This document shows, piece by piece, positions 36,540 to 44,834 of a stretch of DNA of 64,000 nt (within the stretch, counting starts at the first letter, position 1; every line of letters starts with the position of its first letter). Source of the DNA: Fodinicurvata sp. EGI_FJ10296 (GTDB lineage: Bacteria > Pseudomonadota > Alphaproteobacteria > DSM-16000 > Inquilinaceae). Made by a program: the position numbers and the translations under genes. A model generated the notes under the pieces. That model made no database searches and was not told the DNA's origin. It saw only the letters and a list, made by a program, of their open reading frames with translations. Where the stretch lies: contig NZ_JBFCVL010000004.1 in assembly GCF_040712075.1 (NCBI RefSeq), positions 1 to 64,000 of the forward strand, read 5' to 3'.

Positions 36540-37244
36540 TCATCCAACAGCGGCGAGCTGGTTGTGCCGACGCTGGATCAGCGCCTTGGCCATGTCGACG
36601 GCCACCGACGCGTCGCGGCAATAGGCATCGGCGCCGATCTCGCGGCCGAACTCTTCGTTCAGCGGCGCACCGCCGACCAGGACGATGTAGTCGTCGCGAA
36701 TACCCTTTTCGGTCATGGTATCGATCACGACCTTCATATACGGCATGGTCGTCGTCAAAAGCGCCGACATTCCCAGTATGTCCGGCTTGTGGGTTTCCAG
36801 CGCTTCGAGATACTTCTCGACCGGGTTGTTGATTCCGATATCGATGACTTCGAAGCCGGCACCTTCCAGCATCATCGAAACGAGATTCTTGCCGATGTCG
36901 TGGATGTCGCCCTTGACGGTGCCGATGACCATCTTGCCCTGTTTGGGCGCGCCGGTTTCGGCCAGCAACGGCCGGACGACGGTCATGCCGGCCTTCATGG
37001 CGTTCGCGGCCAGCAATACCTCCGGCACGAACAGAATGCCGTCGCGAAAATCGACGCCGACGATTCCCATACCGGCGACCAGGCCCTTTGTCAGGATGTC
37101 ATAGGGCGTCCAGCCCCGTTCCAGCAGGATATTGACCTCTTCGACGATCGCGTCGGCCAGACCGTCGTAAAGGTCGTCATACATCTGTTCGATCAGTTCC
37201 TCGTCGCCGAGGGCGTGGAGGTCGAGGTCGTTTTCGTCACTCAT
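36540..37244 (-). CDS. corrinoid (B12-binding) methyl-carrier protein
   Basis: A 234-residue cobalamin-binding protein of the MtbC/MtgC/MttC type. Residues about 10-95 are the helical cap domain; the Rossmann B12 domain follows with GDIHDIG (Asp113-x-His115-x-x-Gly118), where His115 is the lower cobalt ligand, then SALLTTT (Ser160-x-Leu162) and VGGAP. It accepts the methyl group from the MttB-like enzyme and gives it to the pterin methyltransferase. ATG at 37244 is chosen because AAGGA lies nine bases upstream; an ATG three codons earlier sits too close to that site. It is 47 bases downstream of the MttB-like gene. Confidence 0.93.
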   Translation of the reverse strand: MSDENDLDLHALGDEELIEQMYDDLYDGLADAIVEEVNILLERGWTPYDILTKGLVAGMGIVGVDFRDGILFVPEVLLAANAMKAGMTVVRPLLAETGAPKQGKMVIGTVKGDIHDIGKNLVSMMLEGAGFEVIDIGINNPVEKYLEALETHKPDILGMSALLTTTMPYMKVVIDTMTEKGIRDDYIVLVGGAPLNEEFGREIGADAYCRDASVAVDMAKALIQRRHNQLAAVG

Positions 37245-37291
37245 GAGGGCCATTCCTTCTGTCTGGGGCAATCCGCACGGATCCGATCAGG

Positions 37292-38941
37292 TCATACCCA
37301 GCGGTCGGGCATGGACGCTTTGCGCTCGGCGACAAACGCATCCAGCGCTTCGGCAAGGCCGGGGTCGAGCGCCGGCTGCTCATAAGCCGCCAGCCGTCCC
37401 TTCCACACCGCGTTGGCCCGGACGACGGCGTCTTTGGCGCCTTCGGCTTCCCATTGTTCGAAGCTGTTGTTGTCGGCGATCACCGACCGGAAGAAGGCCG
37501 TCTCGAAATTCGCCTGGGTGTGGCTGCAGCCAAGGAAATGGCTCCCGGGTCCGACTTCGCGGATGGCGTCCAGCGCCTGGCCGTTCTCCGACATGTCCAC
37601 GCCGGTCGCCATCGCGTGCATCATACCGAGCTGATCGGCGTCCATGACCAGCTTTTCGAACGAACTGACCAGGCCGCCCTCCAGCCACCCGGCGGCGTGC
37701 AGGACGAAATTGGTGCCGGCCATGACCGTCGGTGTCAGCGTCGCCTGACTCTCATAGGCGGACTGGGCATCGGGTACTTTCGATGCGCACAGCGAGCCGC
37801 CGGAGCGGAACGGCACCTTGAGACGCCGGGCCAGTTGCGCCATGCCGTAGAGCACCAGCGCCGGTTCCGGCGTGCCGAATGTCGGCGCCCCGGACTGCAT
37901 CGACATCGATGACGCGAATGTGCCCATCACCACCGGTGCGCCGGGACGCACGAGCTGCGCCAGCGCCATTCCGGCCATGGCCTCCGCCAGAGCCTGCGCC
38001 ATGACGCCTGCCCCGGTAACCGGCGCCATGGCCCCGGCCAGAATGAAAGGCGTCACGATGCAGGCCTGTCCGGCGCGGGCGTAGACCTTGAGCGCGCCCA
38101 GCATCGTGCTGTCGAACGACAGCGGCGAATTGGCGTTGATCAGGTTGATGACGACGCATTGACGGTCGACGGTGTCGGCGCCAAAAACGATGCGAGCCAT
38201 CTCGACCGTGTCGGCAGCGCGTTCCGGTGCGGTGACCGATCCCATGAACGGCTTGTCGGTCAACGTGAGATGGGCCTTCACCATGTCCAGATGACGCTTG
38301 TTGACCGGCAGATCCACCGGCTCGCAGACGGTTCCGCCGGAATGGTGCAGCGACGGCGTCGCATAGGTCAGCTTCACCAGATTGCGGAAGTCCCCGATAT
38401 TGCCATAGCGGCGCCCACCTTCCAGATCGCGCACAAAGGGCGGACCATATACCGGCGCAAACACCGTGCCGGGTCCGCCGATCGTCACCGACCGCTCGGG
38501 ATTGCGGGCATGCTGGACGAAGGTTTCCGGCGCCGTCGCCAGCAGCGACCGGCACAGCCCGCGGGGAAAGCGCACCCGCTCGCCAGAAACGTCGGCCCCG
38601 GCCTCGCGCCACAGGGCAAGCGTCTCCTCGTCATCGTGGAAGACGATGCCGATTTCCTCCAGGATCGTCTCCGCATTGTGCTCGATTGTGGCGAGGCTTT
38701 CCTCGCTCAGCAGATCGAAGGTCGGGATTCGCCGCTCCACCGGCTTCATCTGCTGAAGCCCGCCGCTGCGCCGCACGGCGCGACGTGCTTCGGCACCCCG
38801 GCCGCCACCCCGTCCTCCGCGCCTGCCCTGACCAGCGGTCAGAGGGTCAGGTTCGGCTTGGGGAACGGCGGCGACATCAACGCCGCCGCCATCCGTTGTC
38901 GGATCGATCGCCAGAACGTCGGTAGCAACGGTCGATGTCAT
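37292..38941 (-). CDS. MttB family methyltransferase without pyrrolysine (glycine-betaine type)
   Basis: A 549-residue member of the trimethylamine methyltransferase (MttB) superfamily, which demethylates quaternary amines to a corrinoid protein. The frame has no internal amber codon, so it lacks pyrrolysine and belongs with the MtgB-like enzymes that use glycine betaine, proline betaine or carnitine. Family segments include EEIGIVFHDDEETLALWREAGADV, GGPGTVFAPVYGPPFVRDLEGG, and the C-terminal LGCSHTQANFETAFFRS. The first 70 residues are a Gly/Arg-rich, probably disordered extension (GRRGGRGGGRG). ATG at 38941. It heads the minus-strand cluster, behind a palindrome in the divergent region. Confidence 0.92.
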   Translation of the reverse strand: MTSTVATDVLAIDPTTDGGGVDVAAVPQAEPDPLTAGQGRRGGRGGGRGAEARRAVRRSGGLQQMKPVERRIPTFDLLSEESLATIEHNAETILEEIGIVFHDDEETLALWREAGADVSGERVRFPRGLCRSLLATAPETFVQHARNPERSVTIGGPGTVFAPVYGPPFVRDLEGGRRYGNIGDFRNLVKLTYATPSLHHSGGTVCEPVDLPVNKRHLDMVKAHLTLTDKPFMGSVTAPERAADTVEMARIVFGADTVDRQCVVINLINANSPLSFDSTMLGALKVYARAGQACIVTPFILAGAMAPVTGAGVMAQALAEAMAGMALAQLVRPGAPVVMGTFASSMSMQSGAPTFGTPEPALVLYGMAQLARRLKVPFRSGGSLCASKVPDAQSAYESQATLTPTVMAGTNFVLHAAGWLEGGLVSSFEKLVMDADQLGMMHAMATGVDMSENGQALDAIREVGPGSHFLGCSHTQANFETAFFRSVIADNNSFEQWEAEGAKDAVVRANAVWKGRLAAYEQPALDPGLAEALDAFVAERKASMPDRWV

Positions 38942-39054
38942 GATTGCAGCCCTCCAGGTTATGCTGCCAGCATCATCGCCGCACCGATAATCGGCCATCG
39001 TGCGCGCGACATCGCCTGATCAGGCTACGACATCGGCGGCAAACCGCCCTTTCT

Positions 39055-39079
39055 GGCGCAAAATCGACGCATTTGCGCC
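39055..39079. promoter_or_regulatory. operator-like palindrome in the MttB/DUF1289 divergent region
   Basis: GGCGCAAA (39055-39062) and TTTGCGCC (39072-39079) are perfect inverted half-sites separated by nine bases, 114 bases upstream of the MttB-like ATG and 66 before the DUF1289 start. No T tract follows, so it is more like a protein-binding site than a terminator. A smaller GGCGG/CCGCC stem (39035-39048) lies beside it. Confidence 0.45.
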
Positions 39080-39144
39080 TTGACCGAACCGGTCAGGGGC
39101 ATCAGTTAGAGGGGTTCTGGAAACCATCGAAACAGGAATGCTCA

Positions 39145-39375
39145 GTGGCCGACAATTCCGCAGTCGCGTCGCCGTGTAACGGCACGTGCAAACTCGACAA
39201 AGCGACCGGCACCTGCACCGGCTGCCTGCGGACGGCCATGGAAATTGCCGAATGGCCACGTGCGACCCAGGACAGGCGCCTTGAGATTCTGGGCCTTCTG
39301 CGCACCCGCCGCCGCGCCGCCGGACGTACCAGCCCCGCCGACAGCAAACCCCGGCGACGGCCACAGCGCGTTTGA
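39145..39375 (+). CDS. DUF1289 domain-containing protein
   Basis: A 76-residue protein of the small Cys-rich DUF1289 family: SPCNGTCKLDKATGTCTGCLRTAMEIAEW, with four conserved cysteines in the pattern of a small metal or Fe-S site, and a basic C-terminal tail (KPRRRPQ). It starts with GTG at 39145, chosen because AGGA lies just upstream and because the longer open frame has no similarity. It is divergent from the MttB-like gene. Function unknown. Confidence 0.8.
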   Translation: MADNSAVASPCNGTCKLDKATGTCTGCLRTAMEIAEWPRATQDRRLEILGLLRTRRRAAGRTSPADSKPRRRPQRV

Positions 39376-39570
39376 CGCCTGGCGGAATAACGGCAGTGGG
39401 CCGGACACCAGTAGCCGCATGAACTGCCGTGAGCAGCAGTGCCCGGTCTCCCTTTGCTCAGGCGCCGGTTGTCCGTTTGGGACATTGCCGGTGCCCCCAT
39501 GCCGTGCGCATAATTCCGCATAACGAGGGCCGAACGCACGGAATACGGCCCGTGGAACGCGGAGGATGCC

Positions 39571-40215
39571 ATGAAATGCGGGGCGTTGCTCATTATCGCT
39601 GTGGCCCTGGGGGGAGCCGTCGCTTCAGTGAACCACGCCGTTGCGGACTCCGAGCTGGACCGGATCGAAGCCGAACTGGGAGGCCGTGCGGGGGAACTCG
39701 AACGCGTTCGCCTGCTTCTTGCCGATCCTGACCCGGACCGCCGGGTTGCGGCCATGGAATTGCTTCTTCAGTCAGATGACGACCTCTATCGCCAGCGGGC
39801 ACGTGAATTCGGGCTGTTCTCGGACGACCCCACACTGAGACGAACCGCCGTTCACGCCATCTTCGATGCCGGCGGTGCCTTCCGCATCGAAATGGACCCC
39901 GTCAGCGAGGACAGCACCAATACAGGCGAGTTCCTGCAGCGCTATCGCGGGTCAAGGGACAGTGCGGGCAACGGATCTGTTGCCTTCGTCCTGACGCCTG
40001 GCTTCGATGCCGAAAACGTCTGCTGGACCGACAGCGACGACGTCTGCCGACTGCAGCCGATCGGTGACACGATCCACCTTACGAGCTGGCGTCTTTCCGG
40101 CGGCCGTGTGGTCACGGGCGATTTCGAACTCGACAATGCCGGCACGCTTCAGGGTCACGTTCTGATCGGCGGCAGCGGAGCGCCAGTTGCTGCTCGCATA
40201 CCGCTGGTCGACTGA
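39571..40215 (+). CDS. secreted protein of unknown function with HEAT-like helices
   Basis: A 214-residue exported protein. The N-terminus is a signal peptide (residues 1-25, cleavage near AVA-DS), followed by two HEAT-like helical units (LADPDPDRRVAAMELLLQ, FSDDPTLRRTAVHAIF) and a C-terminal beta-rich region with a likely disulfide (VCWTDSDDVC). ATG at 39571 follows GGAGGATGCC. I do not recognise the family. It is convergent with the protease-like gene, and together with the next two genes forms a patch of exported proteins. Confidence 0.6.
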   Translation: MKCGALLIIAVALGGAVASVNHAVADSELDRIEAELGGRAGELERVRLLLADPDPDRRVAAMELLLQSDDDLYRQRAREFGLFSDDPTLRRTAVHAIFDAGGAFRIEMDPVSEDSTNTGEFLQRYRGSRDSAGNGSVAFVLTPGFDAENVCWTDSDDVCRLQPIGDTIHLTSWRLSGGRVVTGDFELDNAGTLQGHVLIGGSGAPVAARIPLVD

Positions 40216-40232
40216 TGTGTCCGGGGCATCCC

Positions 40233-41333
40233 CTAGCGTATGGTCACACGATCGAGACGGATCGGAAGGTCCCGCTCAAGGTGATCCGACCAGGAACCGG
40301 TGATGTGGAGCCGAACCCGTTCGGCAAACTGGCCCACGCCCTGGTCGGCATCGAACTCGCCCAGAGGCGACATGTCCCCCGCTGCAAACGGCCGCCATCG
40401 GCGGGCCCCACCGGCGGAGGAATCGATTTCGATCCGGATCGCCTTGGGCACGGCATGATCGTCGTCGCCAGCAGCTGCGGACCGCACCGATACCGAGCGG
40501 ATCGACCGGATCACCCCCTCCGGATAAGTCAATTCCATATCGATCCTTACCGGCTGTCCGGCCGGCATCAGGACCGCACCGCCCTCGGCCTCCAGCCTGC
40601 TGCAGGCAAAATCGGGATCGAACGGCTCCGGCTCGCAGGCGACGACGCGAAAGCCGATCGCGCCATCTCCGCCGGCCCCAGGCGGCTGCATGGCCGGAGG
40701 CGACTCGTCGATATCGCCCAACGACGGCCCCCCATCGAGCAAACGCGAGACCCGCGAGACGATCGCATCGATCCTGAGCGCTATGCCGTTATTGCGGTCC
40801 ACCGCGTCGGTCAGCATCGCAACCGGAACATCGCCGGAAAACAGGAAGGATCCGCTGCTGCCGGCGGAGAGGTCGCGCGTCTCCGCCGCCGTCCGGACCC
40901 GCAGCGTCTCATAGAGAATCTCGGTAACCTCGACCGGCTCTCTGGACACGATCCCGCCCGACGCTACGCGGACCAGAGACAGTTCCCGGGCATTGCCCAG
41001 AAGATCGTCGATGCGGCGCGGCAAATCCGCAAAGGTACTGGAACAACGGCCCTGGAGGCCGGCCCGGACGAAGGCAACCGCGAGATCCATGTCATCGATC
41101 GCGAATCGATGAAACACATAGGCCTCGCCAACGACGGGCGGGGCGCCAGCACTCAGTGTCAAGGCGCTGCCCCGGCCCGGAACGTGAGCCGGCAGCAGGA
41201 TATAGCAATTGTTGCGATGCTCGACCGCATATCCCTGCCCTTGCCCACGGTTGATTGCGACCGGTTCGGCATAACTGGGAATGGCGACGAGTAGCGACAA
41301 AATCGCCGCCATTGCCGTGGCATTAGGAATCAT
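40233..41333 (-). CDS. secreted trypsin-like protease-fold protein, family unknown
   Basis: A 366-residue exported protein with a signal peptide ending near SYA-EP (residue 22). Residues about 30-200 match the order and spacing of a chymotrypsin-fold protease: His50 in NNCYILLPAHV, Asp83 in DDMDLAVAFV and Ser160 in LSAGSSGSFLF, the last resembling GDSGSP. A Pro-rich hinge (ESPPAMQPPGAGG) is followed by a C-terminal domain with a likely Cys pair (VACEPEPFDPDFACSRLE). ATG at 41333 has GGTGGAG upstream. Family assignment is from pattern only; it could be inactive. It is convergent with the HEAT-like gene and divergent from the following pair. Confidence 0.6.
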   Translation of the reverse strand: MIPNATAMAAILSLLVAIPSYAEPVAINRGQGQGYAVEHRNNCYILLPAHVPGRGSALTLSAGAPPVVGEAYVFHRFAIDDMDLAVAFVRAGLQGRCSSTFADLPRRIDDLLGNARELSLVRVASGGIVSREPVEVTEILYETLRVRTAAETRDLSAGSSGSFLFSGDVPVAMLTDAVDRNNGIALRIDAIVSRVSRLLDGGPSLGDIDESPPAMQPPGAGGDGAIGFRVVACEPEPFDPDFACSRLEAEGGAVLMPAGQPVRIDMELTYPEGVIRSIRSVSVRSAAAGDDDHAVPKAIRIEIDSSAGGARRWRPFAAGDMSPLGEFDADQGVGQFAERVRLHITGSWSDHLERDLPIRLDRVTIR

Positions 41334-41388
41334 GGTCGTCTCCACCATCGCCTATTGACGGGTAGCATCAAGAATAATGGAGTCCGAA

Positions 41389-42114
41389 ATGAAACGGAAG
41401 CTCTCTTTAGTGATACTTGCCTGTTTCTTTCACAGCGTTGCCGCAGCGGATACTGTTCTTATCGAACCGCGGATCGTGGGTGAGCAAACATTGTTCGAAG
41501 AACAACTTCGGCCCTCTGCCCGAATCTCGGCCAACCGTGTCGTAGCGAGCGTGATCGCGCCCACGACGTCGCAAAGCGCCGTTCGGCCCAGCGTGCATCT
41601 GCTTGCTCACGACGCCTGGAGCGGTACGCCAGTATGCGCTCGTTGGCTCAGTTCCGATGCTCTCTACGAGGCCCAGGCGACATATGATCTGCCGGCTACC
41701 CTGCCCGCGAATGGCGTTCGGCTGGCCTATGACAGCGCGTATGTCGATACCATCGGCAATCTGACGCCGGAGCGGCTCGGCATCAGTGTTGCGAAAGGCG
41801 AATGCACCGAGCAGGCCGATCATTTTGCACCCGCTATCTGGAACGGTGATGCCGGCGCGCCGATCGACCACATCATGATCTATCTGAACTCGCAGAGCGC
41901 CGACGACGTCTATGTTCAGGTCAATCCGCCGGACCACCCCCATTTCATCGAGTGTTTGCCGCTCGATCATCGGCACACAGTCGCAATGGACCGCCGTTGC
42001 CGAATTCCGTTCGACGTATTCGACCAGGGGACCGTCGAACTCGAACTGAACGCCTTTCGTCGCGGGATTCCCGACGATCCGATACGCTTTTCGGTCGAGT
42101 TGCCATCGCCGTGA
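41389..42114 (+). CDS. secreted protein of unknown function
   Basis: A 241-residue exported protein. Its N-terminus MKRKLSLVILACFFHSVAAAD is a clear signal peptide. The mature part is beta-rich and has four to six Cys (for example VCARWLSS, KGECTEQAD, ECLPL, RRCRIPFD), likely in disulfides. ATG at 41389 has GGAG six bases upstream; an ATG four codons earlier is possible. The gene overlaps the next by four bases (GTGA), so the two products are made together. No family recognised. Confidence 0.6.
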   Translation: MKRKLSLVILACFFHSVAAADTVLIEPRIVGEQTLFEEQLRPSARISANRVVASVIAPTTSQSAVRPSVHLLAHDAWSGTPVCARWLSSDALYEAQATYDLPATLPANGVRLAYDSAYVDTIGNLTPERLGISVAKGECTEQADHFAPAIWNGDAGAPIDHIMIYLNSQSADDVYVQVNPPDHPHFIECLPLDHRHTVAMDRRCRIPFDVFDQGTVELELNAFRRGIPDDPIRFSVELPSP

Positions 42115-43274
42115 GCGATCCTCGCGAATCTGAGGATCGCCCCGGGAATGCCCCGCCGGGGCACGATGGCCCGACCGACACGGATCCCGGTGATGAAACC
42201 GTCCCGGATCATCCGCCTCCAAGCGATGATACCGGCGGCACCAAAGCACCGGGCGGCCAAGCGGCACCGACGGGTCAGGCGGCCGAGACGAACCGGTCAA
42301 GGGATGTTCCGGGCACCTCCTGGGCAGACTGGATAGCCGCGAGGGCGGGATGGATCTTCCCGCTGTTGATATTGCTGTTCCTGCTCGTCAGTTATCTCTG
42401 GCCGGCGAAACAGTCGTTCCAGGTCGAGGTCATTACCGGCGGCGCCGAGATCGGATTCGATGGCGGTGACCTGGGCACCTGGCGTCTGCCCTCGGCGACT
42501 GTGTGTCTGCCGATCCGGCCGAGCCAAACGCCAACGCTGCCGGACGGTTTCCGGCCAACCCGCCATCCGGAATGCCACACCGATCACTATCTGGCATTCG
42601 GAATCCGGAATGCTGTGATCCGCTGGCCCGCCGGCACGACCATCCGGGTGCGGGCGCGCGCCGATGACGGCGTGTCGATCGATGTCACCGCAGTTGCGGA
42701 CAACGCCACCATTGGCATCGAATCATCCGAGGCGACCTTCGGCCGATCGAGCAGGATTCTCATCGACGGACCGGATTGGCGTCGGCACCCGTCCTTGCCC
42801 TTCAGTTCCGGCAACGTTGTATTGGGATTGCTTCCTGCGGCGGGAGAAGAAGGGCTGGTGCGCGAGGGGCGGTACCAGATCCGTGAAACCCTGCCGTTCA
42901 GATCCCGCCCGATCACCGTGGACGAAGGCGCGTTCTTCGCCGGCGATCAGATACGATTCCAGGGTCTGGAGCCCGAGTTCATCCCGCCCGGACTTTCCGC
43001 CACCGGCACCTATTTCGCCTATGGATTTCTGGCGCCCGGAAACGACGACGACGCCGGCTATTCGGCGGTCGCCTACACGGCGCTGGACTTCACCCGTCTG
43101 GAGATCGGCCGCATCGGTGCCGAGGACAGCCGCGTGGACGTCAACTGGACCAAACGCGCCCTGCGGGACCCGCTCCTGCTTGCGCTGACCGCCCTGGTCG
43201 GCGTCTTCGGGCTGTTCTTCCCGGTCGGCGGCGTCCTGAGGTTCGGAAAATCGCGCATCCGCAAATACCGGTAA
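42111..43274 (+). CDS. bitopic membrane protein of unknown function
   Basis: A 387-residue membrane protein beginning with GTG at 42111, overlapping the upstream secreted-protein stop by four bases. Residues 1-70 are acidic, Pro/Gly/Asp-rich and probably disordered in the cytoplasm. A first span is at residues about 80-97 (AGWIFPLLILLFLLVSYLW). Residues 100-350 form a beta-rich extracytoplasmic domain with two Cys and repeated RIL/GLEP-type strands. A second span is at 354-376, and the end is basic (GKSRIRKYR). No family recognised. The coupling suggests that the secreted partner binds this periplasmic domain. Confidence 0.6.
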   Translation: MSDPRESEDRPGNAPPGHDGPTDTDPGDETVPDHPPPSDDTGGTKAPGGQAAPTGQAAETNRSRDVPGTSWADWIAARAGWIFPLLILLFLLVSYLWPAKQSFQVEVITGGAEIGFDGGDLGTWRLPSATVCLPIRPSQTPTLPDGFRPTRHPECHTDHYLAFGIRNAVIRWPAGTTIRVRARADDGVSIDVTAVADNATIGIESSEATFGRSSRILIDGPDWRRHPSLPFSSGNVVLGLLPAAGEEGLVREGRYQIRETLPFRSRPITVDEGAFFAGDQIRFQGLEPEFIPPGLSATGTYFAYGFLAPGNDDDAGYSAVAYTALDFTRLEIGRIGAEDSRVDVNWTKRALRDPLLLALTALVGVFGLFFPVGGVLRFGKSRIRKYR

Positions 43275-43286
43275 CCCGCGCTGAAA

Positions 43287-44105
43287 TTATTCGGCAGTTC
43301 CGGATGCCGTCGAAAGCACCCCGCCCACGCGCAAGGGCCGAATTGCGACCGCCAGGCCGGTCTTGTCGTCTGTGTCGACCACCAGACCGCACAACGTCGC
43401 CGGCCCTTCTGACGGTGTCATGCGATCGCCCGGCAGCTTCCGGACAAACCGGTGGATCGAGATTTCCTTTCTCATACCGATGACACTGTCGTAATCGCCG
43501 GTCATGCCGGCATCCGACTGGAAGGCCGTTCCATGCTCCATGATGTGATGGTCGGCGGTCGGCACATGCGTATGCGTTCCGACCACGAGACTGGCCCGAC
43601 CATCCAGATAATGACCAAAGGCGTATTTTTCCGACGTCGCCTCGGCATGAAAATCGACCACGATCGCATCGACGTCCCGGGGCATCGCGATGTCGGCCAG
43701 AAGCCTGTCGGCCGCGGCGAACGGATCGTCCAGCGCATCCATGAACAGGCGGCCCATCAGATTGATGACCATGACCTGGCGCCCGCCGCCGGCAGAAAGG
43801 ACCGTCGCGCCGCGCCCCGGTGTCCCGGCGGGATAGTTGCCCGGCCGGACAAGGCGGGTTTCCTCGTCGATGTGGCTGAGCATCTCGCGCTGATCCCAGC
43901 TATGATTGCCGAGCGTCACGCAATCGGCTCCGAGATCGAAGAACTCACCCGCAATCTTGGCCGTAATTCCGAAGCCGCCGGCTGCGTTCTCTCCATTCAC
44001 GATGGTGAAATCCGGCCTCAGTGACTGCCGCAACCGCGGCAGGGTATCGGCGAGCATCTCGCGCCCCGTACGACCGACGATATCGCCGATAAACAACAGT
44101 CTCAT
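43287..44105 (-). CDS. YmdB family metallophosphoesterase (TIGR00282-like)
   Basis: A 272-residue metal-dependent phosphoesterase. The N-terminal MRLLFIGDIVGRTGREML, NGENAAGGFGIT, GNHSWDQREM and VVDFHAEATSEK motifs supply the Asp/Asn/His metal ligands of this family, and VGTHTHVPTAD completes the site. Members act on 2-prime,3-prime cyclic nucleotides in Gram-positives; the role in alphaproteobacteria is less clear. ATG at 44105 begins the fold. It lies 44 bases downstream of the formyl-THF cyclo-ligase on the same strand. Confidence 0.93.
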   Translation of the reverse strand: MRLLFIGDIVGRTGREMLADTLPRLRQSLRPDFTIVNGENAAGGFGITAKIAGEFFDLGADCVTLGNHSWDQREMLSHIDEETRLVRPGNYPAGTPGRGATVLSAGGGRQVMVINLMGRLFMDALDDPFAAADRLLADIAMPRDVDAIVVDFHAEATSEKYAFGHYLDGRASLVVGTHTHVPTADHHIMEHGTAFQSDAGMTGDYDSVIGMRKEISIHRFVRKLPGDRMTPSEGPATLCGLVVDTDDKTGLAVAIRPLRVGGVLSTASGTAE

Positions 44106-44149
44106 CGACCTGATTCCAATCAACTAACCATATAAGGACCGAACGCTGA

Positions 44150-44749
44150 TTACGGCTGATCGACCGTCGGAGCGCAGCGGATCGCGAACCGCTCTGTGAC
44201 GACCCAATCGAGGGGCTCGTCATAGGCGTCCGTCGGCACGCGATCAACCTCCTGGTCGGCATAGGCCAGGCCGATTGCGATCACCGGCCGGCGGCGTCTG
44301 AGAGCCTGCAGCGTCCGGTCGTAGAACCCGGCGCCATAGCCCATGCGCCTGCCTTCCCGGTCGAAGGCAAGCATGGGCACCAAAAGGACGTCGGGATCGA
44401 TTTCAGGATTTTCCCGAAGCGGTGCCGGGACCGAAAACCCGTCAGGCACCAGCGGATCGCCCAGAGACCAGCGCCGGAACACCAGCGGCTGCGCCTCGCC
44501 GTCCACCACCGGCAAGGCCGTCGTACACCCGGCCGTCGCCATGGCCGCCAGGGCGGGAAGTGGGTCGATCTCGTCGCGTATGGCAGTATATCCGGCGACA
44601 ACGGGGCCGTTTCCGCATTCGACGGCCCGGAGCAACTGTCGGGCCATTTCAGACGGCGCGGTCCCGGACGCCGCCGCATGGGCCGCTGCGCGGCGCGCGC
44701 GGGCATGACGGCGCAGCGCCGCCTTGGCGTCGATGGACACTGACGTCAT
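44150..44749 (-). CDS. 5-formyltetrahydrofolate cyclo-ligase
   Basis: A 199-residue ATP-dependent enzyme that converts 5-formyl-THF to methenyl-THF. It has the basic N-terminal helix AALRRHARARRAA, the substrate motif VLLVPMLAFDREGRRMGYGAGFYDRTL and IGLAYADQEVDRVPTDAYDEPLDWVVTE. ATG at 44749 follows GGAG by six bases. It sits downstream of zapA and the 6S RNA gene, the order conserved across proteobacteria, where 6S RNA and this gene are co-transcribed. Confidence 0.93.
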   Translation of the reverse strand: MTSVSIDAKAALRRHARARRAAAHAAASGTAPSEMARQLLRAVECGNGPVVAGYTAIRDEIDPLPALAAMATAGCTTALPVVDGEAQPLVFRRWSLGDPLVPDGFSVPAPLRENPEIDPDVLLVPMLAFDREGRRMGYGAGFYDRTLQALRRRRPVIAIGLAYADQEVDRVPTDAYDEPLDWVVTERFAIRCAPTVDQP

Positions 44750-44834
44750 GACGTACTCCGCCACCTGCGAGATCCGTTCGGGTGGATCGACCCTGCCGCT
44801 GGCTGCGGCCGGTCGATGCCGGGGATGGTGTCAA

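Noticed and set aside
37292-38941. Pyrrolysine-containing trimethylamine methyltransferase
   Set aside because: There is no in-frame amber codon and no pylT or pylS in the window, so this is the non-pyrrolysine subgroup.
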